Shown here: positions 25,791 to 35,022 of the stretch, piece after piece
How the letters are laid out: each line of letters starts with the position of its first letter
How positions within the stretch are numbered: the stretch's first letter is position 1
Assembly: GCA_031260805.1 (NCBI GenBank)
Contig: JAISKV010000006.1
Location: 1 to 47,806 of the forward strand
Length of the DNA stretch: 47,806 nt
Direction of reading: 5' to 3'
Origin: Rickettsiales bacterium
Lineage (GTDB): Bacteria > Pseudomonadota > Alphaproteobacteria > Rs-D84
Notes under the pieces: model-generated
Database searches by the model: none
What the model saw: the letters and a program-made list of their open reading frames with translations, nothing else
Told to the model about the DNA's origin: nothing
Made by a program: the position numbers and the translations under genes

Positions 25791-28700
25791 ATGAGTGATT
25801 TCGTTCATCTTAATCTTCACACTGGGTATTCGGTCGGGATTGGAACAATAACTGTCCAGCGGCTGGCCGAACTGTGCGCGGAAAACAAGATGCCGGCCGT
25901 CGCGATAACCGACACCAATCTGATGACAGGAATCGCCGAAGCGTCGGACAAGTTGCCGGCGTCCGGAATTCAGCCGATAATCGGTATTACCATTTCTGTG
26001 AATCATCACAACGCCGATCCGAAAATGCTGCGCGCGGATTCGCTGGCGCGCGTGATTTTATTGGCGCAGAACCACGGCGGATACCTGAACCTGTGCAGGC
26101 TGTCCGAAATAATGTACATGCGCGACGCCAATCTGCATCTGGGCGCGCACATAACGATTGACGAACTGTTTTCGCATGCGGACGGATTGATTTGTCTGTC
26201 CGGAAATATTTTGATTAACGAAATTTTGCAAGGGCTGGACGCCGCGCCGACCGCGCGGAAATTTTACAGCGCGTTCGGGGACCGGTTTTACATTGAATTG
26301 CAGCGGCACGGACTGGACGCAGAAATAAAGTCCGAGCCCGGGTTATTGCGCATCGCGCGCGAATTGAATATTCCGATTGTCGCGACGAACAACGCGTGCT
26401 TTGCCGCGCCTGAAAATTACGAATCTTCCGATGCGTACGGATGCATTCTGGACCAGACGAAAATCATAGATCCCGATCGCCGCCGCCGGTCGTCCGAACA
26501 GTATTTCAAGTCCGCGGCAGAAATGCGCGAACTGTTTTCCGATTTGGCAGAGGCTTGCGACAACACGGTTTCAATCGCGCGGCGATGCAATTTCTTTGTC
26601 AATGTTCATGAAAAACCGCTGCTGCCGAAATTCGCCGCGGACTTTGACGAAGAATGCAGAATGCTGCGCGACGGCACGATGTCCGGCTTGACCAAATTGG
26701 TCGCGGATATGCCGGAAGACGCGCGCAAGCCGTACTTTGACCAGGCCGAGTTTGAGTTGCAGACGATTATAAACATGGGATTTCCAGGATACTTTTTAAT
26801 CGTCGCGGAATACATAGAATGGTGTCGGGAAAATGACATCATGACCGGGCCGGGTCGCGGATCCGGCGCGGGATCCGTCGTCGCATGGTCGCTGGGGATT
26901 ACCAAGGTTGATCCGTTGAAATACGGATTGCTGTTCGAGCGGTTCTTGAATCCGGACCGCATTTCAATGCCCGACTTTGATATTGATTTCGAGCCGGTCG
27001 GATTGGAGAGAGTCAAGCAGCATCTGATTGAAAAATATGGAAACGAAGAAGTCTGCCAAATCATAACTTTCGGATCGTTGCAGGCCAAGGGCGCGGTGCG
27101 CGATTGCGGCCGCGTGTTCGGCGTGCCTTATTCCAAATCCGACAAACTGTGCAAAATTATTCCAAACGACGCCAAGACTTTGCGCGACGCGATAAACGGA
27201 AATTATGAAATTCAAGACATCCTTAACGACGACGACATCATGAAAAAATCCGTGTCCGTCGCGATGGATATAGAAGGCGCCATCCGCGCCCTGGGCCAGC
27301 ACGCGTGCGGCATCGTTATCGGCGATCGTCCGACGATTCAGATTTCGCCGGTGTACCGCGATGCGGCGAACCCGCTGCCTTCGTGCCAGTTTGACATGGA
27401 TTATTTGGAAAAGGCCGGGCTGATTAAATTTGATTTTTTGGGATTGGAAACGCTGGCTATACTTAAACGCGCGGCGGCGATGATTGAAAAAAATCATCTG
27501 AAAAAAATAGACTTGGAAAACATCCCGCTGGATGACGAACTGACATTCAAGAATATTTACCAGCCCGGCAAGACGGACGGCATATTTCAATTTGAAGCCC
27601 AATTTGTCAAGCAGACGCTGAAAAAAATGCGCCCGACCAAGTTCGAGCATCTGGTCGCGCTGACCGCGCTGAACCGACCCGGGCCAATCGGGTTTATTCC
27701 GTCCTATATCGCGCGGATGCATGGGGAAGAGCCTGTGCAGTATCCGCATGACAAGGCCAAGGATATTCTGGAAGAAACATTCGGAATTTTCGTGTACCAG
27801 GAACAAATCATGCTGCTGACGCGCGCGCTGGCCGGATTCACGCGCGGCGAAGCCGATGGCGTGCGCAAGGCGATGGGCAAAAAAATCATCAAGATGATGA
27901 ACGAGTTCGAAGTCAAGTGGCTGGCCGGATGCGAACGCGAAAATACTCTGGCGCCGGACGCGGCAAAAAAAATGTGGGAGGAGTTCAAGGAATTCGCCAA
28001 GTACGCATTTAACAAATCGCATTCTGTGTGCTATGGCATCATATCCCAGCAGTGCGCTTATCTGAAAGCGCACTGGCCTGCGGAATTTCTGGCTGCATCA
28101 ATATCCAGTTCGCTGAACGATGCCGAGAAGATATCCGCATTTATGGAAGATGCCCGCGCAAATTTCGGCATAGTCGTCGTTCCGCCCGACATCAACAAGT
28201 CCGAAGCATTGTTCCATGTCGCGGACGGAAAAATAATTTATGGTCTGGCCGGGATAAAGGGCGTCGGCACGGCGGCCGCCAATCAGATTGTCGCCGAACG
28301 AATCCGCGGCGGCGCGTTCAAGGACCTTACCGATTTCGCAAAGCGGACCGCCGGAATGATAAACAAGCGCGTCGTGGAATCGTTTGCGAAAACAGGCGTG
28401 CTGGATTGTCTGGAACCTTCGCGCGCGCGGGTGTTCATGAATGCCGATGCGATTCTGATGTACGCGTCCCGGCAGCGGGCGGACGCGGGCGTGCTTTCGC
28501 TGTTCGGCGATGAAGGCGGCGGCGAGAAAATAAAACTGCAACCCGTTCCTGAATGGAGTTTCGGAGAACGCTTGGAAAACGAGTTGTCGGCGCTGGGCTT
28601 TTACATTTCCGCGCATCCGCTGGACCAGTATAAAAATTTATTGGAACGCAGCGGCATGGTCAACAGCATAACCCTGCAAAAAACGCCGGACAGAAAACAG

Positions 28701-29156
28701 GTATCAATCGCCGCGAATGTGAATTCTTACCAGCGGCGGCGCACCAAGGCCGGCAAGGAAATGTTAAGCGTCAACGCGTCCGATATTTTTGGAAACATTG
28801 ACGCGGTCGCGTTCGGCGACAGCGCGATTGAATTTGCAAACATCCTGGCGCGCGAATCAGTCGTCATTATAAACGGACGGGCATCGGCGCGCGACGACAC
28901 TGTTTCAATCTTTATAGACGGGATTTCGCCAATATCCGCATGGGTGTCCGGGGCGGTGAAGAAACTGACGCTGAACATTTCCGATACCGAAGTATTGCCC
29001 GGGTTAAAGGGATTGATTGACAGCCTGCCGAACGGGAACACCCGCATCGTTCTGCGTATCGGCGAAAACTCGCTGGCAATTCCGCGCAGCGTGCGATTGA
29101 ACGAAACGATTGTGTCCGACATGTCGCAACTGGGCATCAAGATAGAGATGGAGTGA
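25791..29156 (+). CDS. dnaE: DNA polymerase III subunit alpha
   Basis: PHP domain start FVHLNLHTGYSV; GPGRGSGAGSVVAW; MPDFDIDFE; IFVYQEQIM; KSHSVCYGIISQQCAYLKAHWPAEF. Confidence 0.96.
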   Translation: MSDFVHLNLHTGYSVGIGTITVQRLAELCAENKMPAVAITDTNLMTGIAEASDKLPASGIQPIIGITISVNHHNADPKMLRADSLARVILLAQNHGGYLNLCRLSEIMYMRDANLHLGAHITIDELFSHADGLICLSGNILINEILQGLDAAPTARKFYSAFGDRFYIELQRHGLDAEIKSEPGLLRIARELNIPIVATNNACFAAPENYESSDAYGCILDQTKIIDPDRRRRSSEQYFKSAAEMRELFSDLAEACDNTVSIARRCNFFVNVHEKPLLPKFAADFDEECRMLRDGTMSGLTKLVADMPEDARKPYFDQAEFELQTIINMGFPGYFLIVAEYIEWCRENDIMTGPGRGSGAGSVVAWSLGITKVDPLKYGLLFERFLNPDRISMPDFDIDFEPVGLERVKQHLIEKYGNEEVCQIITFGSLQAKGAVRDCGRVFGVPYSKSDKLCKIIPNDAKTLRDAINGNYEIQDILNDDDIMKKSVSVAMDIEGAIRALGQHACGIVIGDRPTIQISPVYRDAANPLPSCQFDMDYLEKAGLIKFDFLGLETLAILKRAAAMIEKNHLKKIDLENIPLDDELTFKNIYQPGKTDGIFQFEAQFVKQTLKKMRPTKFEHLVALTALNRPGPIGFIPSYIARMHGEEPVQYPHDKAKDILEETFGIFVYQEQIMLLTRALAGFTRGEADGVRKAMGKKIIKMMNEFEVKWLAGCERENTLAPDAAKKMWEEFKEFAKYAFNKSHSVCYGIISQQCAYLKAHWPAEFLAASISSSLNDAEKISAFMEDARANFGIVVVPPDINKSEALFHVADGKIIYGLAGIKGVGTAAANQIVAERIRGGAFKDLTDFAKRTAGMINKRVVESFAKTGVLDCLEPSRARVFMNADAILMYASRQRADAGVLSLFGDEGGGEKIKLQPVPEWSFGERLENELSALGFYISAHPLDQYKNLLERSGMVNSITLQKTPDRKQVSIAANVNSYQRRRTKAGKEMLSVNASDIFGNIDAVAFGDSAIEFANILARESVVIINGRASARDDTVSIFIDGISPISAWVSGAVKKLTLNISDTEVLPGLKGLIDSLPNGNTRIVLRIGENSLAIPRSVRLNETIVSDMSQLGIKIEME

Positions 29157-29157
29157 A

Positions 29158-29254
29158 TATAGTTATTAATTTTTAATTATTAGTTATTATACCATTGTGC
29201 GCGCTATAACAATTCCGCCACCACAAACAAAATAACTAATAACTAATAACTAAT
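29158..29254. mobile_element. Short heptad-armed inverted-repeat element (no ORF)
   Basis: TTAGTTATTATACCATTGTGCGCGC...CCGCCACCACAAACAAAATAACTAATAACTAATAACTAAT. Confidence 0.75.
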
Positions 29255-30088
29255 ATGAAACACATACCGGTGCTCTTGAATGCTGTTTTGGAAATGCTGG
29301 GGGATATTCGCGGCAAGACGATTATTGACGCGACATTCGGGGCCGGCGGATACAGCCGCGCCTTTCTGGAACGCGGCGCGGGTGTTATTGCGTTTGACCG
29401 CGATACGACTGTCAAAAAATTCGCGGATGAAATTCATGATAAGAATTTTCAATTTTTTAACAAACCATTTTCCGAAATCCGGACACTGAACCTTGAAAAC
29501 TGCCATGTTGTCTTTGACTTTGGCGTATCGTCAATGCAGATTGACACGCCGGACCGCGGGTTTTCTTGGCGGTTTGACGCGCCGCTGGACATGCGCATGG
29601 GCGGCGGAATCACGGCCGGACAATTGATAGAAGATTCAACGGTTGACGAATTGGCGCGGATTCTGCGCGATTACGGCGATGTGAAAAAGTCAAGAATGTT
29701 TGCGACAATCATTAAAAACGCAAATCCGAAAACGACTTTCCAATTGCGGGATTTGATAAATAATCCCAAGGATATCGCCCCGATTTTTCAGGCCCTGCGC
29801 ATCGCGGTAAACGACGAACTGGGCGAAATACGGACGGCATTGAACGCGGTGCCGGAACTGCTGGGGGCCGGCGGAATTTGCGCCGCGGTCAGTTTTCATT
29901 CATTGGAAGACCGGATTGTAAAATCATATTTCCGCGAATTAACGGCGCCTGTCGGCGACCCGCGAATACCGGTCGCGGCGATCCGGCAGTGGGAACTGTT
30001 AAAGACGGTCCGGCCGGACGCGGACGAACTGGACGCCAATCCGCGGGCGCGCAGCGCGCACTTGCGCGGGATAAAAAAAGTGTTATAA
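29255..30088 (+). CDS. rsmH: 16S rRNA (cytosine1402-N4)-methyltransferase RsmH (MraW)
   Basis: HIPVLLNAVLEML, DATFGAGGYSRAFLE, FDFGVSSMQIDTPDRGFSW, SFHSLEDRIVKSYFRE. Confidence 0.95.
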   Translation: MKHIPVLLNAVLEMLGDIRGKTIIDATFGAGGYSRAFLERGAGVIAFDRDTTVKKFADEIHDKNFQFFNKPFSEIRTLNLENCHVVFDFGVSSMQIDTPDRGFSWRFDAPLDMRMGGGITAGQLIEDSTVDELARILRDYGDVKKSRMFATIIKNANPKTTFQLRDLINNPKDIAPIFQALRIAVNDELGEIRTALNAVPELLGAGGICAAVSFHSLEDRIVKSYFRELTAPVGDPRIPVAAIRQWELLKTVRPDADELDANPRARSAHLRGIKKVL

Positions 30089-30101
30089 TCAAACCAGGCT
30101 T

Positions 30102-30210
30102 CGTCATTCCGGCATTGAATCTGTAAAAACATTTGATAATTGTTTTTCCAAAGAACCGGAATCCATTGAACCATAGATTCCGGGTCGCGCTGCGCTTGCC
30201 CGGAATGACG
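30102..30210. repeat. GTCATTCC-type palindromic intergenic element
   Basis: CGTCATTCCGG ... CCGGAATCCATTGAACC...TTGCCCGGAATGACG. Confidence 0.75.
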
Positions 30211-30215
30211 ACAAA

Positions 30216-31388
30216 ATGAAAATATTTTTTATCTTTTATCTTTTAATTTTTATCTTGCCGGCGGCGCATGCGTTTTCAACGCCGGCAAAATCGGCGTACC
30301 TGTACGACTATCATTCCGGCGCGGTGCTGTTTGACAAGGATGCGGACGAACTGATGCCGCCTTCGTCCATGCTGAAACTGATGACGATCGCGCTGGGAAT
30401 GCAGGCGTTGCAGGACGGCGAATTGAAATTGGCCGACAAACTGCCGGTGTCAAAAAATGCGGACTATCAAAACCCGGTGTGGCACAGCGCCAGCAAGATT
30501 TGCCTTTCCGAAGGCCAGCGCGTTTCAGTTTCAGATTTATTGGACGGAATGATAGTATTAAGCGGCGGCGACGCCTCGGTTGTTCTGGCGGAAAAACTGG
30601 CGGGCAGCGAATCCGCGTTCACTGATAAAATGACCGCATTCGCGCGCGGGATAGGCATGGAGAATTCCACCTTTGGAAACGCGACCGGCCTGCCGCATCC
30701 GGATAATTTGATGACCAGCCGCGAATTGGGAATTCTGGCAAAATACATCATTGACAAGTTTCCGGAATATTATCCGCGGTTTGCCCAGCGGCGGTTTGAG
30801 TTCGGCGATTTCAAGTCCGACTGGTGCCGTCAATGGGGCGCGTCGCACACGCTGAATTACAATAAACTGCTGTTCATCATGGGCGGCGCGGACGGGCTTA
30901 AAACCGGGCACACCAGCAGCGGCGGATACGGCATGGTCGCGTCGGCGCGCCGCGGCGGGCGACGGCTGATCGGCGTAATCAACGGATTGCGCGCGGCGGA
31001 TCACAACGCGCTGGCCGGACAGATGAAGAAATTGCTGGAATTCGGATTTTCAGATTTCCAAAATAAATCGTTTATAAAATCCGATGCGGTTATTGCGGAA
31101 ATCCCGGTCTGGTACGGGCGCCGTAATTTTGTCGCGGCCGGGGTCGCAAATGATTTCGTTTTAACTTTCCAAAAAAATCAAACCGGCGACGGGATAAAAA
31201 TAATCGCCCGGTATGAGGAGCCTTTGCGCGCGCCGGTATCCGCTGGTCAGAAACTGGGCGCGGTTATCGCGATGCGCGACGGGCGCGAAATCGCGCGCGC
31301 TGATCTGGTCGCGAAATCCAGGGTCGGACGAGCATGGTTTTTCGGGCGCATAATGCAAAACATCAGGGTGATATTCAATGGCCGTTAA
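30216..31388 (+). CDS. dacA: D-alanyl-D-alanine carboxypeptidase (PBP5/6 family)
   Basis: Signal peptide; SSMLKLMT (SxxK), LSGGDAS at the SxN position, GLKTGHT (KTG). Confidence 0.9.
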   Translation: MKIFFIFYLLIFILPAAHAFSTPAKSAYLYDYHSGAVLFDKDADELMPPSSMLKLMTIALGMQALQDGELKLADKLPVSKNADYQNPVWHSASKICLSEGQRVSVSDLLDGMIVLSGGDASVVLAEKLAGSESAFTDKMTAFARGIGMENSTFGNATGLPHPDNLMTSRELGILAKYIIDKFPEYYPRFAQRRFEFGDFKSDWCRQWGASHTLNYNKLLFIMGGADGLKTGHTSSGGYGMVASARRGGRRLIGVINGLRAADHNALAGQMKKLLEFGFSDFQNKSFIKSDAVIAEIPVWYGRRNFVAAGVANDFVLTFQKNQTGDGIKIIARYEEPLRAPVSAGQKLGAVIAMRDGREIARADLVAKSRVGRAWFFGRIMQNIRVIFNGR

Positions 31389-32319
31389 AAAGCAATCCGT
31401 ATCAGACTTTCCGCATCCGTGCGAAAATCCGGCGCTGGTCGGGCATGACGATTTCATCGCTTCTTTTACGGCCGCATGGGCCGCGCGCGAAAAATATCCG
31501 ATTCACCACGCATGGATAATTTCCGGACCGCGCGGCATCGGCAAGGCGACCGCGGCATACGGACTGGCGCGGATAATCCTGGGCGGCGCGAATGACGCGG
31601 CCGCGGTTGCGAAAATGCGCGACGGGGGCTTTGGCGATTTCTTTGTCATTGACCTGGACCACAATATTGACAAGGACGGGCGGCCAAAGCCGGACAGCAA
31701 AGAAATTTCGGTTTATACCATCCGCGCGCTGATTGAAAAATTGCAAAAGACTTCGCTGACCGGGGCGTGGCGCGTCGTTCTGGTTGACGCGCTGGACGAA
31801 CTGAACCGCAACGCGGCGAACGCGTTCTTGAAAATTCTGGAAGAGCCGCCCGAAAAAACAATTTTTCTGATGCCGACGCACCGCCTGGCCGTGGTGCTGG
31901 CGACGCTGCGGTCGCGGTCGCGCGTGGAAAAACTGCGCCCGCTGACAAACGCGCAGTTGCGGACGCTGTGGGGCCGGTTTTTGCCGGACGATGATTTGTC
32001 GGCGGAATTGCTGAAAATTTCCGGGGGATGCTTTGGCCGATTGGGCGCGATGAAGCGCAGCGGCGCGGACGAATTGTTTTTGGATTTAACCGCGCTGTGC
32101 AAAAATAAAAACTCAACGCCGGCGGACGCGCTGGCGCTGGCCGGACGCATTGCAAAATCGCCGGATAATTTCGGAATTTTCTGCGATGCCGCGGCAAATT
32201 TCGGGCTTGCGGATTTGTATTCGGAAATATCGGCGGATCTGCGGATGATGAATTCTGTCAATCTGAATCCGGAAAGCACCGCGTTCAGATTAATCGGAAA
32301 ATTAAAGAAATGTTTATAG
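31378..32319 (+). CDS. holB: DNA polymerase III subunit delta'
   Basis: HAWIISGPRGIGKATAAYGLAR, VLVDALDELNRNAANAFLKILEEPPEKTIFLM. Confidence 0.88.
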   Translation: MAVKKQSVSDFPHPCENPALVGHDDFIASFTAAWAAREKYPIHHAWIISGPRGIGKATAAYGLARIILGGANDAAAVAKMRDGGFGDFFVIDLDHNIDKDGRPKPDSKEISVYTIRALIEKLQKTSLTGAWRVVLVDALDELNRNAANAFLKILEEPPEKTIFLMPTHRLAVVLATLRSRSRVEKLRPLTNAQLRTLWGRFLPDDDLSAELLKISGGCFGRLGAMKRSGADELFLDLTALCKNKNSTPADALALAGRIAKSPDNFGIFCDAAANFGLADLYSEISADLRMMNSVNLNPESTAFRLIGKLKKCL

Positions 32320-33050
32320 ACACTCACGCGCATTTTTACGACAGCAATCCGGACGAAGTCATCGCGAACGCGGCCGCGGCCAATGTCGGAATTATTGTCG
32401 CGGCATCCGCGCATCCGGATGATTTGGAAAAAAATACCGCGCTGTGCGAAAAGTATGAAAATATATTCTGCACAATCGGGATTCATCCGGAATATGCGAA
32501 TCAGCGTTCAGATTTCAGATTTCAGATTTCAGATAAAGTAATTGGGATTGGCGAAATCGGGTTGGATTATCACTATGAAAACAACCCGCCGCGCGATGCG
32601 CAGATTGAATTGTTTTTGCGGCAACTGGAAATCGCACAAAACGCCGGACTGCCCGTGGCGGTCCATACCCGCGACGCAGAACAGGATACGATAAACATCC
32701 TGGGCGACCATTCCGGACATGGAGTCCTGCACTGCTTTACAGGGACATGGAACCTGGCGAAAACTATGCTGGACCGCGGCTGGTTTGTTTCCGCCAGCGG
32801 GATAATCTCGTTCAAGAATTCCGACGATTTGCGCGACACTTTCGCGCGGATTCCAACGGACAGAATCGTTATTGAAACCGATTCCCCGTTCTGCGCGCCG
32901 GTTCCGTACCGCGGCAAGCAGTGCCAGCCGTTCATGGCTGCGGAAGTTGCGAAATGCATGGCGCAGATAAAAAATATCCCGCTGCCGGAAATGGAAATTA
33001 TTTTGGAAGAAAACACTAAACGGCTGTACCCGAAACTATGCAGAAATTGA
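32310..33050 (+). CDS. tatD: TatD family metal-dependent hydrolase
   Basis: MFIDTHAHFYD, IGEIGLDYHYENNPPRDAQIELFLRQL, HCFTGTW, ETDSPFCAPVPYRGKQCQP. Confidence 0.93.
   Translation: MFIDTHAHFYDSNPDEVIANAAAANVGIIVAASAHPDDLEKNTALCEKYENIFCTIGIHPEYANQRSDFRFQISDKVIGIGEIGLDYHYENNPPRDAQIELFLRQLEIAQNAGLPVAVHTRDAEQDTINILGDHSGHGVLHCFTGTWNLAKTMLDRGWFVSASGIISFKNSDDLRDTFARIPTDRIVIETDSPFCAPVPYRGKQCQPFMAAEVAKCMAQIKNIPLPEMEIILEENTKRLYPKLCRN
32507..32534 (+). repeat. Heptanucleotide tandem repeat TTCAGAT x4 inside tatD
   Basis: Four perfect consecutive TTCAGAT units, encoding SDFRFQISD. Confidence 0.95.
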
Positions 33051-33610
33051 TTTTAATCATTGACGACGACGACGCGGTGCGGTGCGGCCTGGCCGCAGGG
33101 CTACGCGATGCCGGGTTCGCGGCAATAACGGCGGACAGCGCGGAAACAGGCGCGCAAATCCTGAAACGCGCAATCCCGGACGCCATTGTCTTGGACCGGA
33201 TGATGGTCGGCGTGGACGGGCTGACATTTCTGCGCGGCATCCGCGCGGCCGGGACGCGGATTCCGGTGCTGATGCTGACCGCGCTGGGCGGGCCGGAAAA
33301 CGCTATTGACGGTCTGGCCGGCGGCGCGGATGATTATTTGGCCAAGCCTTTCCGTCTGGCGGAATTAATCCTGCGTCTGAAAAATATTACGAAAAATGCG
33401 CCGGCGATGCAGATGCCCGAATCATTAAAATTGCTGAATTTGACAACGGCCGAACGGGACTTGCTGAACAAACTGGCGTCGCCGATTGGGAATGTAGTGC
33501 CGGCGGCACCGATGACCGCGAAAAGGCTGGGTGATAAATTACTTGCCAAAGCAAATGAATTTAGTATCATTAATGTACGCGGCCAAGGATACCGTTTAAT
33601 ATGCGTTTAA
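33038..33610 (+). CDS. Response regulator (OmpR-like, short output domain)
   Basis: LIIDDDDAVRCGL, VLDRMMVGVDGL, GADDYLAKPF; C-terminal VRGQGYRLI. Confidence 0.88.
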   Translation: MQKLILIIDDDDAVRCGLAAGLRDAGFAAITADSAETGAQILKRAIPDAIVLDRMMVGVDGLTFLRGIRAAGTRIPVLMLTALGGPENAIDGLAGGADDYLAKPFRLAELILRLKNITKNAPAMQMPESLKLLNLTTAERDLLNKLASPIGNVVPAAPMTAKRLGDKLLAKANEFSIINVRGQGYRLICV

Positions 33611-34887
33611 TACCCAGAAGTTTTTTATGGCGTACAATTTTGATGATACTGGTACCGTTAATCGTGTCCCAGGTTATTGTCGCGCAGACTTTTTTCGGCA
33701 ACCATTGGGACAAGGTTCATTCCGCAATGGCGCGCAGTCTGTCCGGCGAAATCACAACCATGATGAATCTGGTGCAGTCCGGAAATCTGCCCGCAGTCAA
33801 GACTATGGCGGCGGACACGGGTATAAATGTCAGCATTAACGACAAATTAAACCGCCCGAAAAAGAACGACAATTCACGGATGGAAGTCGGAAAATTGTCG
33901 CAATACCTGCGCAGCCAGATAAAAACGCCCGTCAATATTTACATTGATCGCGGAAACCGCCTGCTGTTCGTTGACATCCCGGGAAATGACGGGAAAATAA
34001 TAACATTCGCGTCCAGCCTGCGCCGCGTGTATTCCACCAGCACCGAAGTATTTTTAATCTGGCTGTTCGGATCAATATTGATCGCGGCGATTTTAATCAC
34101 GCCTTTTATCATCAGCCACTCGCGGTCCATAACACGGGTCGCGCGCGCTGCAAACCGGTTTGGCCGCGGATTGGATATGCTTAACTTCCGGCCGTCCGGA
34201 TCGCGTGAAATCCGCGATGCGTCCAATGCGCTGATTACGATGAAGGAACGGCTGGACCGTTATAACGCGACGCGCACAAACATGCTGAACGCCGTGTCGC
34301 ACGATCTGAAATCCCCGTTGACGCGCATGCGTCTGGCGCTGGAAACAGGCGCGGCAGACCAGGACGCCATGCTTCGCGATATTGACCGCATGACCGAGAT
34401 GGTGAACGGATATCTGGCGTTCGCCCGCGGCGAAATGCCTGAAATAGAACAGGAAGTATCCCTGCCCCCGATGCTGACGCGGATTGCGCGCGATGAAACC
34501 AAAGATAAAAAAATCAAATTGACGCTGAATTTGCCGGAAACGCCGGCGCTGTTTTACGCGCGGCCGCTGTCGCTGGCTCGAGCGTTTCAGAACCTGATTG
34601 AAAACGCGGCGCGGCATGCCAAGTCCAAGATAAATATTACCGAGCATGATGATGGAGAAATTCTGGAAGTCTTGATTGACGACGACGGTCCGGGCATCCC
34701 GCAGGACAAGCGCGCGGCCGTCATGCAGCCTTTTGTCCGATTGGATGAATCGCGCGGCGCGGCAACCGGCGGCAGCGGGCTGGGGCTGTCAATCGCGCAA
34801 ACAGCAATTGAAAACCACGGCGGCACGATTGAATTACTGACCAGTCCGATTGGCGGCCTGCGCGTGCGCGTCGTTCTGCCGGTGTAA
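33601..34887 (+). CDS. Sensor histidine kinase (EnvZ-like)
   Basis: SHDLKSPLTRMRLALE H-box, NLIENAARHA N-box, DDGPGIP, GGSGLGLSIAQ. Confidence 0.93.
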   Translation: MRLIPRSFLWRTILMILVPLIVSQVIVAQTFFGNHWDKVHSAMARSLSGEITTMMNLVQSGNLPAVKTMAADTGINVSINDKLNRPKKNDNSRMEVGKLSQYLRSQIKTPVNIYIDRGNRLLFVDIPGNDGKIITFASSLRRVYSTSTEVFLIWLFGSILIAAILITPFIISHSRSITRVARAANRFGRGLDMLNFRPSGSREIRDASNALITMKERLDRYNATRTNMLNAVSHDLKSPLTRMRLALETGAADQDAMLRDIDRMTEMVNGYLAFARGEMPEIEQEVSLPPMLTRIARDETKDKKIKLTLNLPETPALFYARPLSLARAFQNLIENAARHAKSKINITEHDDGEILEVLIDDDGPGIPQDKRAAVMQPFVRLDESRGAATGGSGLGLSIAQTAIENHGGTIELLTSPIGGLRVRVVLPV

Positions 34888-35001
34888 AAATACCCGCGAT
34901 GGTGTTTTTTTACTTTACCTTCCAAATCTAAAAATGGTAGTATCTCGATATGAATGTAGCCGCGCGATTTATTGCAGTTCTTTGTACCCCGCAGAAGTCT
35001 A

Positions 35002-35013
35002 GGGGGGGGGGGG
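35002..35013 (+). repeat. 12-bp poly-G tract
   Basis: AGTCTA(G)12AATATCACTGTGAGA, 9 nt before a GTG start. Confidence 0.9.
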
Positions 35014-35022
35014 AATATCACT

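Noticed and set aside
26964-28073. 369-aa minus ORF antisense to dnaE
   Set aside because: Shadow ORF from GC-rich codon bias of dnaE; no recognisable motif.
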